A stretch of 64,000 bases of DNA from Nitrospira sp. (GTDB lineage: Bacteria; Nitrospirota; Nitrospiria; Nitrospirales; Nitrospiraceae), in NCBI GenBank assembly GCA_016873435.1, contig VGXF01000001.1:186001-250000 (forward strand). The letters run 5' to 3'. Below, piece after piece: positions 44,042-53,819 of this stretch. The position numbers and the translations under genes are program-made. The notes under the pieces were generated by a model that was not told the origin of the DNA, made no database searches, and was given only the letters and a program-made list of their open reading frames with translations. Position 1 is the stretch's first letter. Each line of letters starts with the position of its first letter.

Positions 44042-44911
44042 ATGACGTTGTCTGCGCAGTTACTAACTTCACCTCGGCTTGCCGTGGCGCTCTGCGCCAC
44101 CCTAGCGCTGGTCTCGGCTGCCGGCTGCTCCAGCAAACCAAAGCCGGCTCCGGGCGATCAGGCCGCCGTCGGCAGTGCGACCGACGAGCAGATTTTCATT
44201 GGCGACACGGTCGAAAAGAACTACGATCCCAACGTCATCATCAAACGGGCCGAGTCCTTCTTCGACAAGGAGGAGTACGCGGAAGCCGTCATCGAATACC
44301 AACACTTTCTGGACCTGCATAAGGTCCACCAGCTCGCGCCTTACGCGCAGTACCGGCTAGGCGAAAGCCACTTCAAGATGATCAAGACTCATGACCGGGA
44401 CGGTAGCCCTGTTGCGCAAGCACTGGCCGCCTTCGAACGGCTGCTGCGGGACTTTCCGGGCAGCCGGTGGGAAGCGGACGCACAGGAAAAAATCCGCGCC
44501 TGCCACAACACGCAGGCGCAGACCGCGCTATTCGTCGGCAAGTTCTACCACCGGCGGGAAGCCTACCTGGCTGCGACGCACCGGTTCGAAGCCATCCTCA
44601 GGGACTTTCCGGACCACGACGTGACCGAGGAAGCCCTCTACTACCTGGCCAGCTCCTATTACGAACTGGGCCTGGGCGACTGGGCACGGAGCGCGCTCGT
44701 CGCTTTTGAGGCCCGCTTTCCCAGCAGCAAATTGGCGGAGGCGAGTCGGAAAATGATGGCCCAGGTCAACACCAAGCCCGGCGAGCCGCTGACACTCGCC
44801 TCCCCCATCGCGAGCTTCATCACTAATGCCCCGGCCGTGAGCGTCTTCCGGCAACCGGAGGCTACCTCAGGCCCGGCTCCTGTCGGCATGAGCCCCTCCT
44901 CGCTACGTTAA
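44042..44911 (+). CDS. bamD: BamD/YfiO-like outer membrane assembly lipoprotein
   Basis: A 289-aa protein with lipobox LVSAAGC and five TPR-like helical repeats (FFDKEEYAEAVIEYQHFL, QYRLGESHFKM, ALAAFERLLRDFPGS, ATHRFEAILRDFPDH, LYYLASSYYELG). BamD is the essential lipoprotein of the Bam complex, inserting beta-barrels in the outer membrane. The ATG at 44042 is chosen because the lipoprotein signal starts there. The C-terminal Pro/Ser-rich tail is longer than usual. It has its own transcription, divergent from fabH. Confidence 0.88.
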   Translation: MTLSAQLLTSPRLAVALCATLALVSAAGCSSKPKPAPGDQAAVGSATDEQIFIGDTVEKNYDPNVIIKRAESFFDKEEYAEAVIEYQHFLDLHKVHQLAPYAQYRLGESHFKMIKTHDRDGSPVAQALAAFERLLRDFPGSRWEADAQEKIRACHNTQAQTALFVGKFYHRREAYLAATHRFEAILRDFPDHDVTEEALYYLASSYYELGLGDWARSALVAFEARFPSSKLAEASRKMMAQVNTKPGEPLTLASPIASFITNAPAVSVFRQPEATSGPAPVGMSPSSLR

Positions 44912-45068
44912 CATTGGGGGCTGCGGGCGGACCTTTCTCTGTGCTCACCCAGAGCGCAGAACTTCTTGCACGGCCGCCCTGGATGATCCGTGGTGCGCGC
45001 TGTTTCTCGCCCGCTCACCCCACGCGTGCCAAGACAAGGGCGTTTTCCGAGGCAAGCACGTTCTGATC

Positions 45069-45095
45069 CTGCCCCTTCTGTACGCACAGGGGCAG
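45069..45095. repeat. 8-bp stem hairpin between bamD and ccdA
   Basis: CTGCCCCT (45069-45076) pairs perfectly with AGGGGCAG (45088-45095) around an 11-base loop. It lies 16 bp past the ccdA stop. There is no T-run on either strand, so it is at best a weak terminator or an RNA-stabilising hairpin. The rest of 44912-45110 has no gene. Confidence 0.4.
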
Positions 45096-45110
45096 TCCGG
45101 TGCGACGCCT

Positions 45111-45854
45111 CTACTGTCCCACGTACCAGCCGATACCGTGTTGCTCGAGAAAGCTCGTGATGATGGTGAGCGAGTTGAGGTAGATGAGCGAGCCGACGAC
45201 AATCAGCAGCACGCCGCAGACCGCCGACACGCCCCACAGGTAAGCCCGCACATGCTTGAAGGCGGCCAGGAACCGATCCACGCCCAGCGCCGTCGCGAAG
45301 AGCGGCAGGGCGAGGCCCATCGAATAGGACGCCAGCAGCGCCACGCCATTGAGCAATGAGTCTGTCGTGCTGGCATAGAGCAGAATCGTTCCCAGCACCG
45401 GCCCCACGCAGGGCGTCCAGCCGGCGGCGAAAGCTACGCCCACCAGCACCGAGCCGGCATAGCCAGCCGGCCGACTCTTGAAATGGAACCGTTTTTCCGA
45501 GGCGAGAAACTTCAGATTAAGCACGCCTAGCAGATAGAAACCGAAGATGATGATCAGGACACCGCCCAGCTTGCGCACGAAATCCTGATAGGTGATCAGC
45601 CACTGGCCAATCAGGCTGGCCGAGGCGCCGAAGGAGATGAAGACGATCGAAAAGCCGGCGATAAACAGGAGCGCGTTGACAATGATTTCGCGCTTGTGTC
45701 GGCTGCGCTCCTCTGCGCTCGACAACTGCTCGATCGAGAGCCCGCTGATATAGGAGATGTACGAGGGCACCAGCGGCAGCACGCAGGGCGACACGAAGGA
45801 CAGCAGTCCCGCGCTGAAGGCGGCAAAGAGCGAAATCTGGCTGAGTGAATTCAT
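45111..45854 (-). CDS. ccdA: Cytochrome c biogenesis protein CcdA
   Basis: A 247-aa, six-helix protein with the two CcdA/DsbD-beta cysteines in FVSPCVLPLVPSY and GWTPCVGPVLG. It passes electrons from cytoplasmic thioredoxin across the membrane to ResA-type thioredoxins that reduce apocytochrome c. The start follows a GGAG. It lies downstream of two TlpA/ResA genes and ccsA/resB, completing a system II operon. Confidence 0.95.
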   Translation of the reverse strand: MNSLSQISLFAAFSAGLLSFVSPCVLPLVPSYISYISGLSIEQLSSAEERSRHKREIIVNALLFIAGFSIVFISFGASASLIGQWLITYQDFVRKLGGVLIIIFGFYLLGVLNLKFLASEKRFHFKSRPAGYAGSVLVGVAFAAGWTPCVGPVLGTILLYASTTDSLLNGVALLASYSMGLALPLFATALGVDRFLAAFKHVRAYLWGVSAVCGVLLIVVGSLIYLNSLTIITSFLEQHGIGWYVGQ

Positions 45855-45875
45855 GCCTGGCTCCGTCAAGCGGAT

Positions 45876-45958
45876 CTCGTGAAGTGTCTCCCTAGGCGAG
45901 CTACCAGGCGAGACGGGCACATCTCGCTTCCGGATGCGGCTGCGTCACGCTTCACGAG
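45876..45958 (+). repeat. Palindromic dispersed repeat, copy A
   Basis: Between ccdA and the TlpA gene. Perfect 9-bp inverted ends CTCGTGAAG / CTTCACGAG, 83 bp overall. Core: GAGCTACCAGGCGAGACG, then CATCTCGCTTCCGGATGCGG. Confidence 0.65.
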
Positions 45959-45980
45959 GTACGACATGCGCATTCTGCCC

Positions 45981-46586
45981 CTACCGTGCGATCAACGCGG
46001 TTTTGATCATTTGCTTGGCTTCCGGACTCTCCCAATCCCGGGCGCCGAAGATGCGGTGCATGATCGCACCGCGCCGGTCGATCACAAAGGTCATCGGCAG
46101 GCTGCGCGCCCCGTAAGCCAGCCCCACACGGTAATCCGTGTCGTGCAGGATCGGGAAGGTCAGGCCCAACTGATTTTGAAACGGCCGTGTCACCGCCACG
46201 CCCTGCTGATCGGTAGAGACCGCCAGGATTTCGAAATCCTTCCGGTCGAATTCACGGTAGAGCGCCTCCATCGCCGGCATTTCCACGCGGCAGGGGCCAC
46301 ACCAAGTAGCCCAAAAATTCAAAAACACGATGGAGCCGCGGTATTCAGCCAGCGTCACAACATTGCCGGCAAGGTCGTACAACTCAAAATTCGGCGCGAC
46401 GTCGCCGACTTTCAGCACGCCGCGCTTGAAGCGCGGCACCGGTGCCGGCTCCGCCTGTGCTGACTGTGGAGTGGCTGCTGCCTCCGGAACTACCTCGGGC
46501 TTCGGCGCATTGTCGCAGCCGGCCAACAACAACAGCGCTAGGGTCAGTGACGCATACCACGTGAAGCCATCGCCTCGACGAGCCAC
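45981..46586 (-). CDS. TlpA/ResA-type thiol-disulfide oxidoreductase lipoprotein
   Basis: A 201-aa thioredoxin-fold protein with lipobox LLLLAGC, the redox motif WCGPC in FLNFWATWCGPCRVEMP by family pattern, and cis-Pro in LPMTFVID. It reduces apocytochrome c cysteines. The GTG at 46586 gives a good lipoprotein signal, but it lies inside a dispersed repeat element (46561-46637). The only other start is ATG at 46658, just beyond that repeat; no start exists after it, so the repeat must contribute the N-terminus. Confidence 0.88.
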   Translation of the reverse strand: MARRGDGFTWYASLTLALLLLAGCDNAPKPEVVPEAAATPQSAQAEPAPVPRFKRGVLKVGDVAPNFELYDLAGNVVTLAEYRGSIVFLNFWATWCGPCRVEMPAMEALYREFDRKDFEILAVSTDQQGVAVTRPFQNQLGLTFPILHDTDYRVGLAYGARSLPMTFVIDRRGAIMHRIFGARDWESPEAKQMIKTALIAR

Positions 46587-46637
46587 CAGGCAAGACGGGC
46601 GGATCTCGTTTCCGAATGCGGCCGCTTCACGCTTCAC
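46561..46637 (+). repeat. Palindromic dispersed repeat, copy B, inside a gene start
   Basis: Inverted ends GTGAAGC / GCTTCAC, 77 bp. The core matches copy A over most of its length (GAGCCACCAGGCAAGACG, GATCTCGTTTCCGAATGCGG). It overlaps the N-terminal codons of the TlpA/ResA gene at 45981-46586. Confidence 0.65.
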
Positions 46638-46667
46638 AAGAGATGCGCAATGTGGCATGACATGAAC

Positions 46668-47282
46668 TCACGTGGAGGCTGGGACTTTCACCGTTTTGGG
46701 TGTGACGCCTAAGAGACCGGTGAGTACGGTCAGACTATCGAGCCGGGTCCAGTCGCGCGGGCCGATGACGATCTCACGGATCACGCCCTCGCGGTCAATA
46801 ATGAAGGTCTCCGGCACGCCAGTCCGCTTGTAGGGCATGTCCGTCCTACCCCAGGAATCCACCAGCACCGGAAAGGTCAGGTTCATGCTCTTAAGGAAGG
46901 GCGGAATATCCTTCGTCGTCGTCACGCGGTCGATGCTCACGGCCAGCACCACCAACCCGTCCTTCTCGAAACTCTTGTACAGCACCTGCATGGAGGGCAT
47001 TTCCTCTTTGCAGGGCTTGCACCAGGTGGCCCAGAAATTTAGAAAGACGACCTTGCCACGCAGATCGGACAGTTTAACGGATTTGTCGTTCAGATCGACG
47101 AGCGCAAAATCCGGCGCCTGCTTCCCCACCGCCAGCGGCTCGTACTTGGAACTCTGCATCCAGACGAGACCGAGCACCGCCGCGAACACGCCGATTGCGC
47201 TCAACGTAACGACCAGCCGGTTGCCCTTTGCAGGCACTTCCGACTTCTGGGGCGAGTGTGTGGCGATAAGATTGTCAGCCAT
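46668..47282 (-). CDS. TlpA/ResA-type thiol-disulfide oxidoreductase
   Basis: A 204-aa protein with one N-terminal membrane anchor (about 22-42) and a periplasmic thioredoxin domain carrying WCKPC in the FLNFWATWCKPC strand and cis-Pro in GVPETFIIDREG. Likely ResA, reducing CXXCH thiols for heme attachment, with electrons from CcdA. No obvious ribosome-binding site was seen. It is followed by a second TlpA protein. Confidence 0.92.
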   Translation of the reverse strand: MADNLIATHSPQKSEVPAKGNRLVVTLSAIGVFAAVLGLVWMQSSKYEPLAVGKQAPDFALVDLNDKSVKLSDLRGKVVFLNFWATWCKPCKEEMPSMQVLYKSFEKDGLVVLAVSIDRVTTTKDIPPFLKSMNLTFPVLVDSWGRTDMPYKRTGVPETFIIDREGVIREIVIGPRDWTRLDSLTVLTGLLGVTPKTVKVPAST

Positions 47283-47352
47283 TTGTCAAATCAAGGTTGA
47301 GGCTAACGGAAAAGGGGCGCACTTAGTCCGAACCTCAACCAGCCTGTCGGGA

Positions 47353-48267
47353 TTAGGCATATGCATGCAACCCCGACAGGAGGAAATTCACGCCCCAGAA
47401 GCAGAAGATCACCATCAGGAAGCCGAACACGGCGTAGATCGCCGCGCGCCGCCCCTCCCACCCGCGGGTCATTCGCGCGTGGATGTAGGCCCCGTAGATC
47501 AGCCATACGATCAGCGACCAGGTTTCTTTCGGGTCCCAGCTCCAGTAGCCGCCCCACGCATAGTTGGCCCACATAGCGCCGAGGATGATCCCGAAGGCCA
47601 GCAGCGGAAAGCCGATCATGATCGCCTTGTAGCCCAGTTCGTCGATCGTCTCCAGATCGGGCAGCACGCTCAGCAGCCGCGACCCCGTTCCCTTGCGTTC
47701 GGCCCGCTCGCGCATGAGGTACATGACGCCCAGCCCCCCGGCCATCGCGAAAGCCGCATAGCTCGTCAGGGTCACTGACACGTGGATGTAGATCCAGTAG
47801 CTGTTGAGCGCCGGCACCAGCGGGTCCGCCGTTTGGTAGCGATAGGGCAGCAGTGAGGCCGCACCCATCGCGATGAAGCCGATCCCGACCACAAAGGCAC
47901 CGATCGTCCGGATGCGGTAGCGGAACTCCAGCAGCACGTAGCCGAGGATGATTGCCCAGGACACATAGGCCATTGCTTCGAATTGATTCGACCAGGGCGC
48001 AAAGGTTCCGGAGTGTTTCATGCGCTCATAGGCCCGCGCTAAGAGCGCCGCCGTATTTACCATCCAGCCGAACACCGTGATGATGGTAGCTACCTGCCCG
48101 ATCTGCACGGCCCAGCCGCTGTCGGACTCGGTCGTCATGCCATCCGGGCCGCCCGCGGTCGCCAGTTGCATGACTGGCTTCCGCACGAACACGTAGGCGA
48201 CGTAGAGCGTAAAAGCCGCCAGGTAGAGCCAGAAGGTCATATCAAAAAGAAATAGCGACCGTAACAT
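47353..48267 (-). CDS. ccsA: Cytochrome c heme lyase component CcsA/ResC
   Basis: A 304-aa, about eight-helix protein with the WWD heme-handling signature WGGYWSWDPKETW and flanking conserved His residues (HVSVTLTSYAAF; YIHAR). With ResB it exports heme and attaches it to apocytochromes. GGAGGA precedes the start. It is between resB and the ResA thioredoxin gene. Confidence 0.95.
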   Translation of the reverse strand: MLRSLFLFDMTFWLYLAAFTLYVAYVFVRKPVMQLATAGGPDGMTTESDSGWAVQIGQVATIITVFGWMVNTAALLARAYERMKHSGTFAPWSNQFEAMAYVSWAIILGYVLLEFRYRIRTIGAFVVGIGFIAMGAASLLPYRYQTADPLVPALNSYWIYIHVSVTLTSYAAFAMAGGLGVMYLMRERAERKGTGSRLLSVLPDLETIDELGYKAIMIGFPLLAFGIILGAMWANYAWGGYWSWDPKETWSLIVWLIYGAYIHARMTRGWEGRRAAIYAVFGFLMVIFCFWGVNFLLSGLHAYA

Positions 48268-48322
48268 AAGTCCTCCACGATTCAGGCTATAGGCTACAGG
48301 AAAACCGTTCCGCCCAAAAGCC

Positions 48323-49771
48323 TCAGGCGGTTAACGTTTTGATCCTCTCCGTCAATCTCCGAAATTCTTTATTGAAATCAATCTGGTTCTTGTGCGTCGT
48401 GCCGCCCATGTGTACGGTCACACCCTGACTGCTAGTCTTGTCCGGAATCACCTTGAACCACAGCCGTCGGTGATAGATGAACGACGAGAGCGTGATCCCC
48501 ACCACGATCATCGTCGAGCCAATCCAGACGATGTTCACGCCAGGATCCCGGGTAATCTGCAGCCCCGTGAACTTCCGCGGCTGGTAGCCGACCAGTTCGA
48601 ACCGGTACTTTGAGCCCGGAATGTCGAACAAGTCCGGGTAATGATAGAAAATCCAAGGCGTCGCTTCCAAGTTGCTCGTCTTCGTCCGTTCGGCCAGATC
48701 CAGCTTAATCGCTGGATTCTCGTGGTCCGCCGTCTTGGAGAAGACTTTCTTTTCCGCCGAATTGAAGCCGAAGTCCGCCACGAAATCAGAGAGCGTCAGC
48801 GTCACGCCCAGCGTGTCCAGCGTCGCCGCCTGCTTCCACTTCAAATCCACCGCCTGGAGCACCTTGCCCGTATTCTTGTCCTTCACCTGCACGCGCGCTA
48901 CGTCCACCTGGTCCCAAGCGTCCCCATAGCTGGACTGATAGAACCAGATGCCCTTGTACACCAGCGGATCGTTGACCGTGATGGTCTTGTGCGCCTTATC
49001 CTGGCCCTGCTCCAGCACGGTCAGCGTGCTGTTGTAGGATTTCACCGAGCCGTTTTCATGGTAATCAATCCAAAATTTATCGATGCGTAAATCAAAGCTG
49101 CCCTTGGGGATGTGATAGGTCTGGCCTTCAAGGCACACGCCAAACTCCTGAAACCCATACAGGCTCCCGATCAGCCCGCCCAGCACGATCACCGTCGCGC
49201 TCAGATGCGCCATATGCGCGCCCACGCGGCCCATGATGCCTTTGGTCGCGTAGAGCGTTACTTCGTGCGGCTCGTTCTTGGCCAGCACCATGTAGCCCTT
49301 CTGGGCGAGGTGTTGCACGAGATCCTTCGCTACGTGTTCCTTTGTGCCGCCCGCGGATACTTCCATTGTGTTCTTGAGATTCTTGATAAACGGCAACTGC
49401 ACACTTACTTTGTCCTGGTGCATGGACCGCCAGATACTGGGGAACCGCTGATAGAAGCAGGTCAGCGAGTTGATGCAGAGCAGCGCGAGCAGGCTGGTGA
49501 AGTACCAGGTGTGATAGATGTCCGTCCAGCCCAGCCGCACGAACCAACGGTAGGCCTCCTCGCCGTATTCCTTAATGTAGACGTCGGCACGCTCATTCTG
49601 CTGGATCACGGTGCCGATCGTCGCGGCTACCGCAATGATTAGGAACAGGAACATAGCCAGCTTGATCGAGGCGAAAAACTCGATCAGCTCGGCCTTGACC
49701 TCGCTCCAGTCAGGTCCGGATGCCGGCTTGGGAGCCGACTGTCCGTTTAACGCTTCGGTGTTACTGCTCAT
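48323..49771 (-). CDS. resB: Cytochrome c biogenesis protein ResB/Ccs1
   Basis: A 482-aa membrane protein: three N-terminal helices (LAMFLFLIIAVAATIGTVIQQ and YFTSLLALLCINSLTCF with the usual Ccs1 pattern), a large periplasmic domain from about 215 to 420, and a final helix (IVWIGSTMIVVGITLSSF) followed by HRRLWFKV. ResB chaperones apocytochrome c to CcsA. It is the first gene of the system II operon, divergent from metK. Confidence 0.93.
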   Translation of the reverse strand: MSSNTEALNGQSAPKPASGPDWSEVKAELIEFFASIKLAMFLFLIIAVAATIGTVIQQNERADVYIKEYGEEAYRWFVRLGWTDIYHTWYFTSLLALLCINSLTCFYQRFPSIWRSMHQDKVSVQLPFIKNLKNTMEVSAGGTKEHVAKDLVQHLAQKGYMVLAKNEPHEVTLYATKGIMGRVGAHMAHLSATVIVLGGLIGSLYGFQEFGVCLEGQTYHIPKGSFDLRIDKFWIDYHENGSVKSYNSTLTVLEQGQDKAHKTITVNDPLVYKGIWFYQSSYGDAWDQVDVARVQVKDKNTGKVLQAVDLKWKQAATLDTLGVTLTLSDFVADFGFNSAEKKVFSKTADHENPAIKLDLAERTKTSNLEATPWIFYHYPDLFDIPGSKYRFELVGYQPRKFTGLQITRDPGVNIVWIGSTMIVVGITLSSFIYHRRLWFKVIPDKTSSQGVTVHMGGTTHKNQIDFNKEFRRLTERIKTLTA

Positions 49772-49951
49772 TCAGCAAGCACCCTTACTGCTTGAGGTTC
49801 GACATCCCTGGTTTTGAGACCAGCAGACACGCCCACAGTAGGTTCAAAATACGTCCAACCTATTGAAAGCCCATGGAAATACCATCGCATCCTACACGCC
49901 GCCTTGAAAGACTGTCAATCCTTCTGGCCGCCATCGAAAAAAGCTTGTTTA

Positions 49952-49984
49952 TGCTTGACAAATCAAGCACTTGAGTGAGATAGT
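49952..49984 (+). promoter_or_regulatory. metK promoter with overlapping palindrome
   Basis: TTGACA (49955-49960) and GATAGT (49979-49984) have an 18-bp spacer. A perfect palindrome TGCTTGA-CAAA-TCAAGCA (49952-49969) covers the -35 box and is a likely operator site. The metK leader to 50077 is about 85 bases. Confidence 0.55.
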
Positions 49985-50076
49985 TCCGCGCACGTTGCTT
50001 GCAGTTGGCCCCGACGCCCTTCTGCCACAAAGCACGCACCACCAGACAAGAGACACGCAGCAAGGAGTACTTGGAA

Positions 50077-52598
<2,522 letters not shown>

Positions 52599-52623
52599 AA
52601 AAATAGTTTCAAGAAAGTTCAAG

Positions 52624-52656
52624 GGCCCGCGGGCTTACCCCTCAGCGGGCCTTTTT
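52624..52656 (+). terminator. Rho-independent terminator after ahcY
   Basis: Stem GGCCCGC (52624-52630) with GCGGGCC (52645-52651), 14-base loop, then TTTTTATTTT. It ends the metK-ahcY transcript 25 bp after the ahcY stop. Confidence 0.88.
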
Positions 52657-52816
52657 ATTTTCGGAAAGAAATAAAAGCCGGCTCTGGCTGGCAGGCCCCG
52701 TGCTCTCTGAACGCGCACGCAAGATCCATCCGGTTTCCAAATAGCGGCAGCTCAGTTGCAAGTTCCGCTATAACTATCTCGAGAGGGAGCGTTTCTATAC
52801 GTTACAGGAGGGACCG

Positions 52817-52926
52817 GTGTTGAGCGAACGCGGGCGCCATCACTACACAACGCCGCGCCCGCACCGCTCACGGGGGTATCGCCCCCCAGTCACGGGATGA
52901 TCACCCCACAGCCGGTGCGTGCATGA
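52817..52926 (+). other. Two overlapping micro-ORFs leading into a small membrane protein
   Basis: AGGAGG is followed by a GTG-started 27-codon frame (52817-52900, Arg/Pro/His-rich), whose TGA overlaps the ATG of a 9-codon frame (52897-52926), whose TGA in turn overlaps an ATG (52923) in frame with the 68-aa protein below. Both junctions are ATGA. Coding status is unproven. The remainder of 52660-52816 shows no gene. Confidence 0.25.
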
Positions 52927-52964
52927 CTATCTGGGCCAGCGACCTAACATCTAGAGAGGAATCA

Positions 52965-53171
52965 ATGATGCGAAAGCTCCTGTGGTGGTATCTCGTCAGC
53001 CTGCCCCTACTGGGACTGCGGACGGTCCTGCAAGTTCTCGCGGTAGCGTTCCTCCTTCAGTGGGCGGGGGACTCTCTAAGCAACGCGGTGGCGGTCGCCA
53101 CCGTAATCGTCTGGATCGTCGAGAGACCGCTGTACTTCTACGCGGCGAGATTTGTCGATGCCAAGGCCTGA
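52965..53171 (+). CDS. Small two-helix membrane protein of unknown function
   Basis: A 68-aa protein, beginning MMRKLLWWY, with two hydrophobic stretches (about 5-32 and 40-60) and a positively charged start. GAGAGGAA precedes the ATG at 52965; the same frame is open from 52923. It is flanked by non-coding DNA on both sides. No family is recognised. Confidence 0.5.
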   Translation: MMRKLLWWYLVSLPLLGLRTVLQVLAVAFLLQWAGDSLSNAVAVATVIVWIVERPLYFYAARFVDAKA

Positions 53172-53491
53172 GGGAAGAAAAGCGGAACCGTTTCGGCTGG
53201 TGACCAACGGTGTGCCGTCCCTGCTCCCCTGACCAGCGAATGACACCATCGCAAGAGGGGCGGGGTGCTCGTCACCAGTCAGTGATCGAACCAGGGTGTA
53301 AGGCTCGGCACCACGCCTCAGAAAAAAAGATTGCCCGCCCTTCCTCTGCCTGCCTCATACTGCTCGCAACTCCCGTTATCCGCCTGTTCTCCTAACAGTC
53401 ATCACGAGTCGGACTCGTAATATTCTAACGAGGAAAGATTTCGCTTACTCAGACCCCCGGCAGTACTCTTCTTGCTCTTCTTGTCAGGACG

Positions 53492-53819
53492 ATGGGCGCG
53501 CACCTGGTGTCGCAAAATTCGTTGGATGCGCTGATCAAATCCCTCCGTGGCACTGACGCCATGGGTCTGAACGTGCTGCTGGACGAGGCGCTCATGCCGC
53601 TGGGCCGAGTGATCCGCAAAACACGCGTGGTGGCGGTGCTCAATCGCCACGGCAACCACGTGCCCGACAAATTGTATCAATTGCACCCGGCCTAACGCAC
53701 GGCTTGAGCGAATGGGAATTCGGCGCCAGCGGGCTGGCGCCACGCACCCGGCGGAAAGAGTTCTTCGAGCTGGATGATCTGCTGGACGTCGCGCCGGTGA
53801 CAGGCGACCCCTATGACGG
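53492..53819 (+). pseudogene. Possible decayed coding remnant
   Basis: A 67-codon frame (53492-53695, protein-like: DALIKSLRGTDAMGLNVLLDE) ends at TAA; in another frame directly after it a protein-like stretch continues (HGLSEWEFGASGLAPRTRRK, then EFFELDDLLD) to about 53819. This pattern suggests a frameshifted gene fragment. I do not recognise the family. The long minus-strand frame over the same bases looks like its antisense shadow. The rest of 53172-53491 has nothing I can identify. Confidence 0.25.

Noticed and set aside
44908-45237. Minus-strand frame between bamD and ccdA
   Set aside because: Overlaps ccdA's 3' end in another frame and the hairpin; composition is not protein-like.
37650-46660. 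CRISPR array suspected from recurring palindromes
   Set aside because: The copies are kilobases apart, with no regular spacing or spacers and no cas genes.
49985-50076. SAM or SAH riboswitch in the metK leader
   Set aside because: The GC-rich leader was compared by eye with the SAH riboswitch core and did not match; no SAM-I or SAM-II pattern was found.
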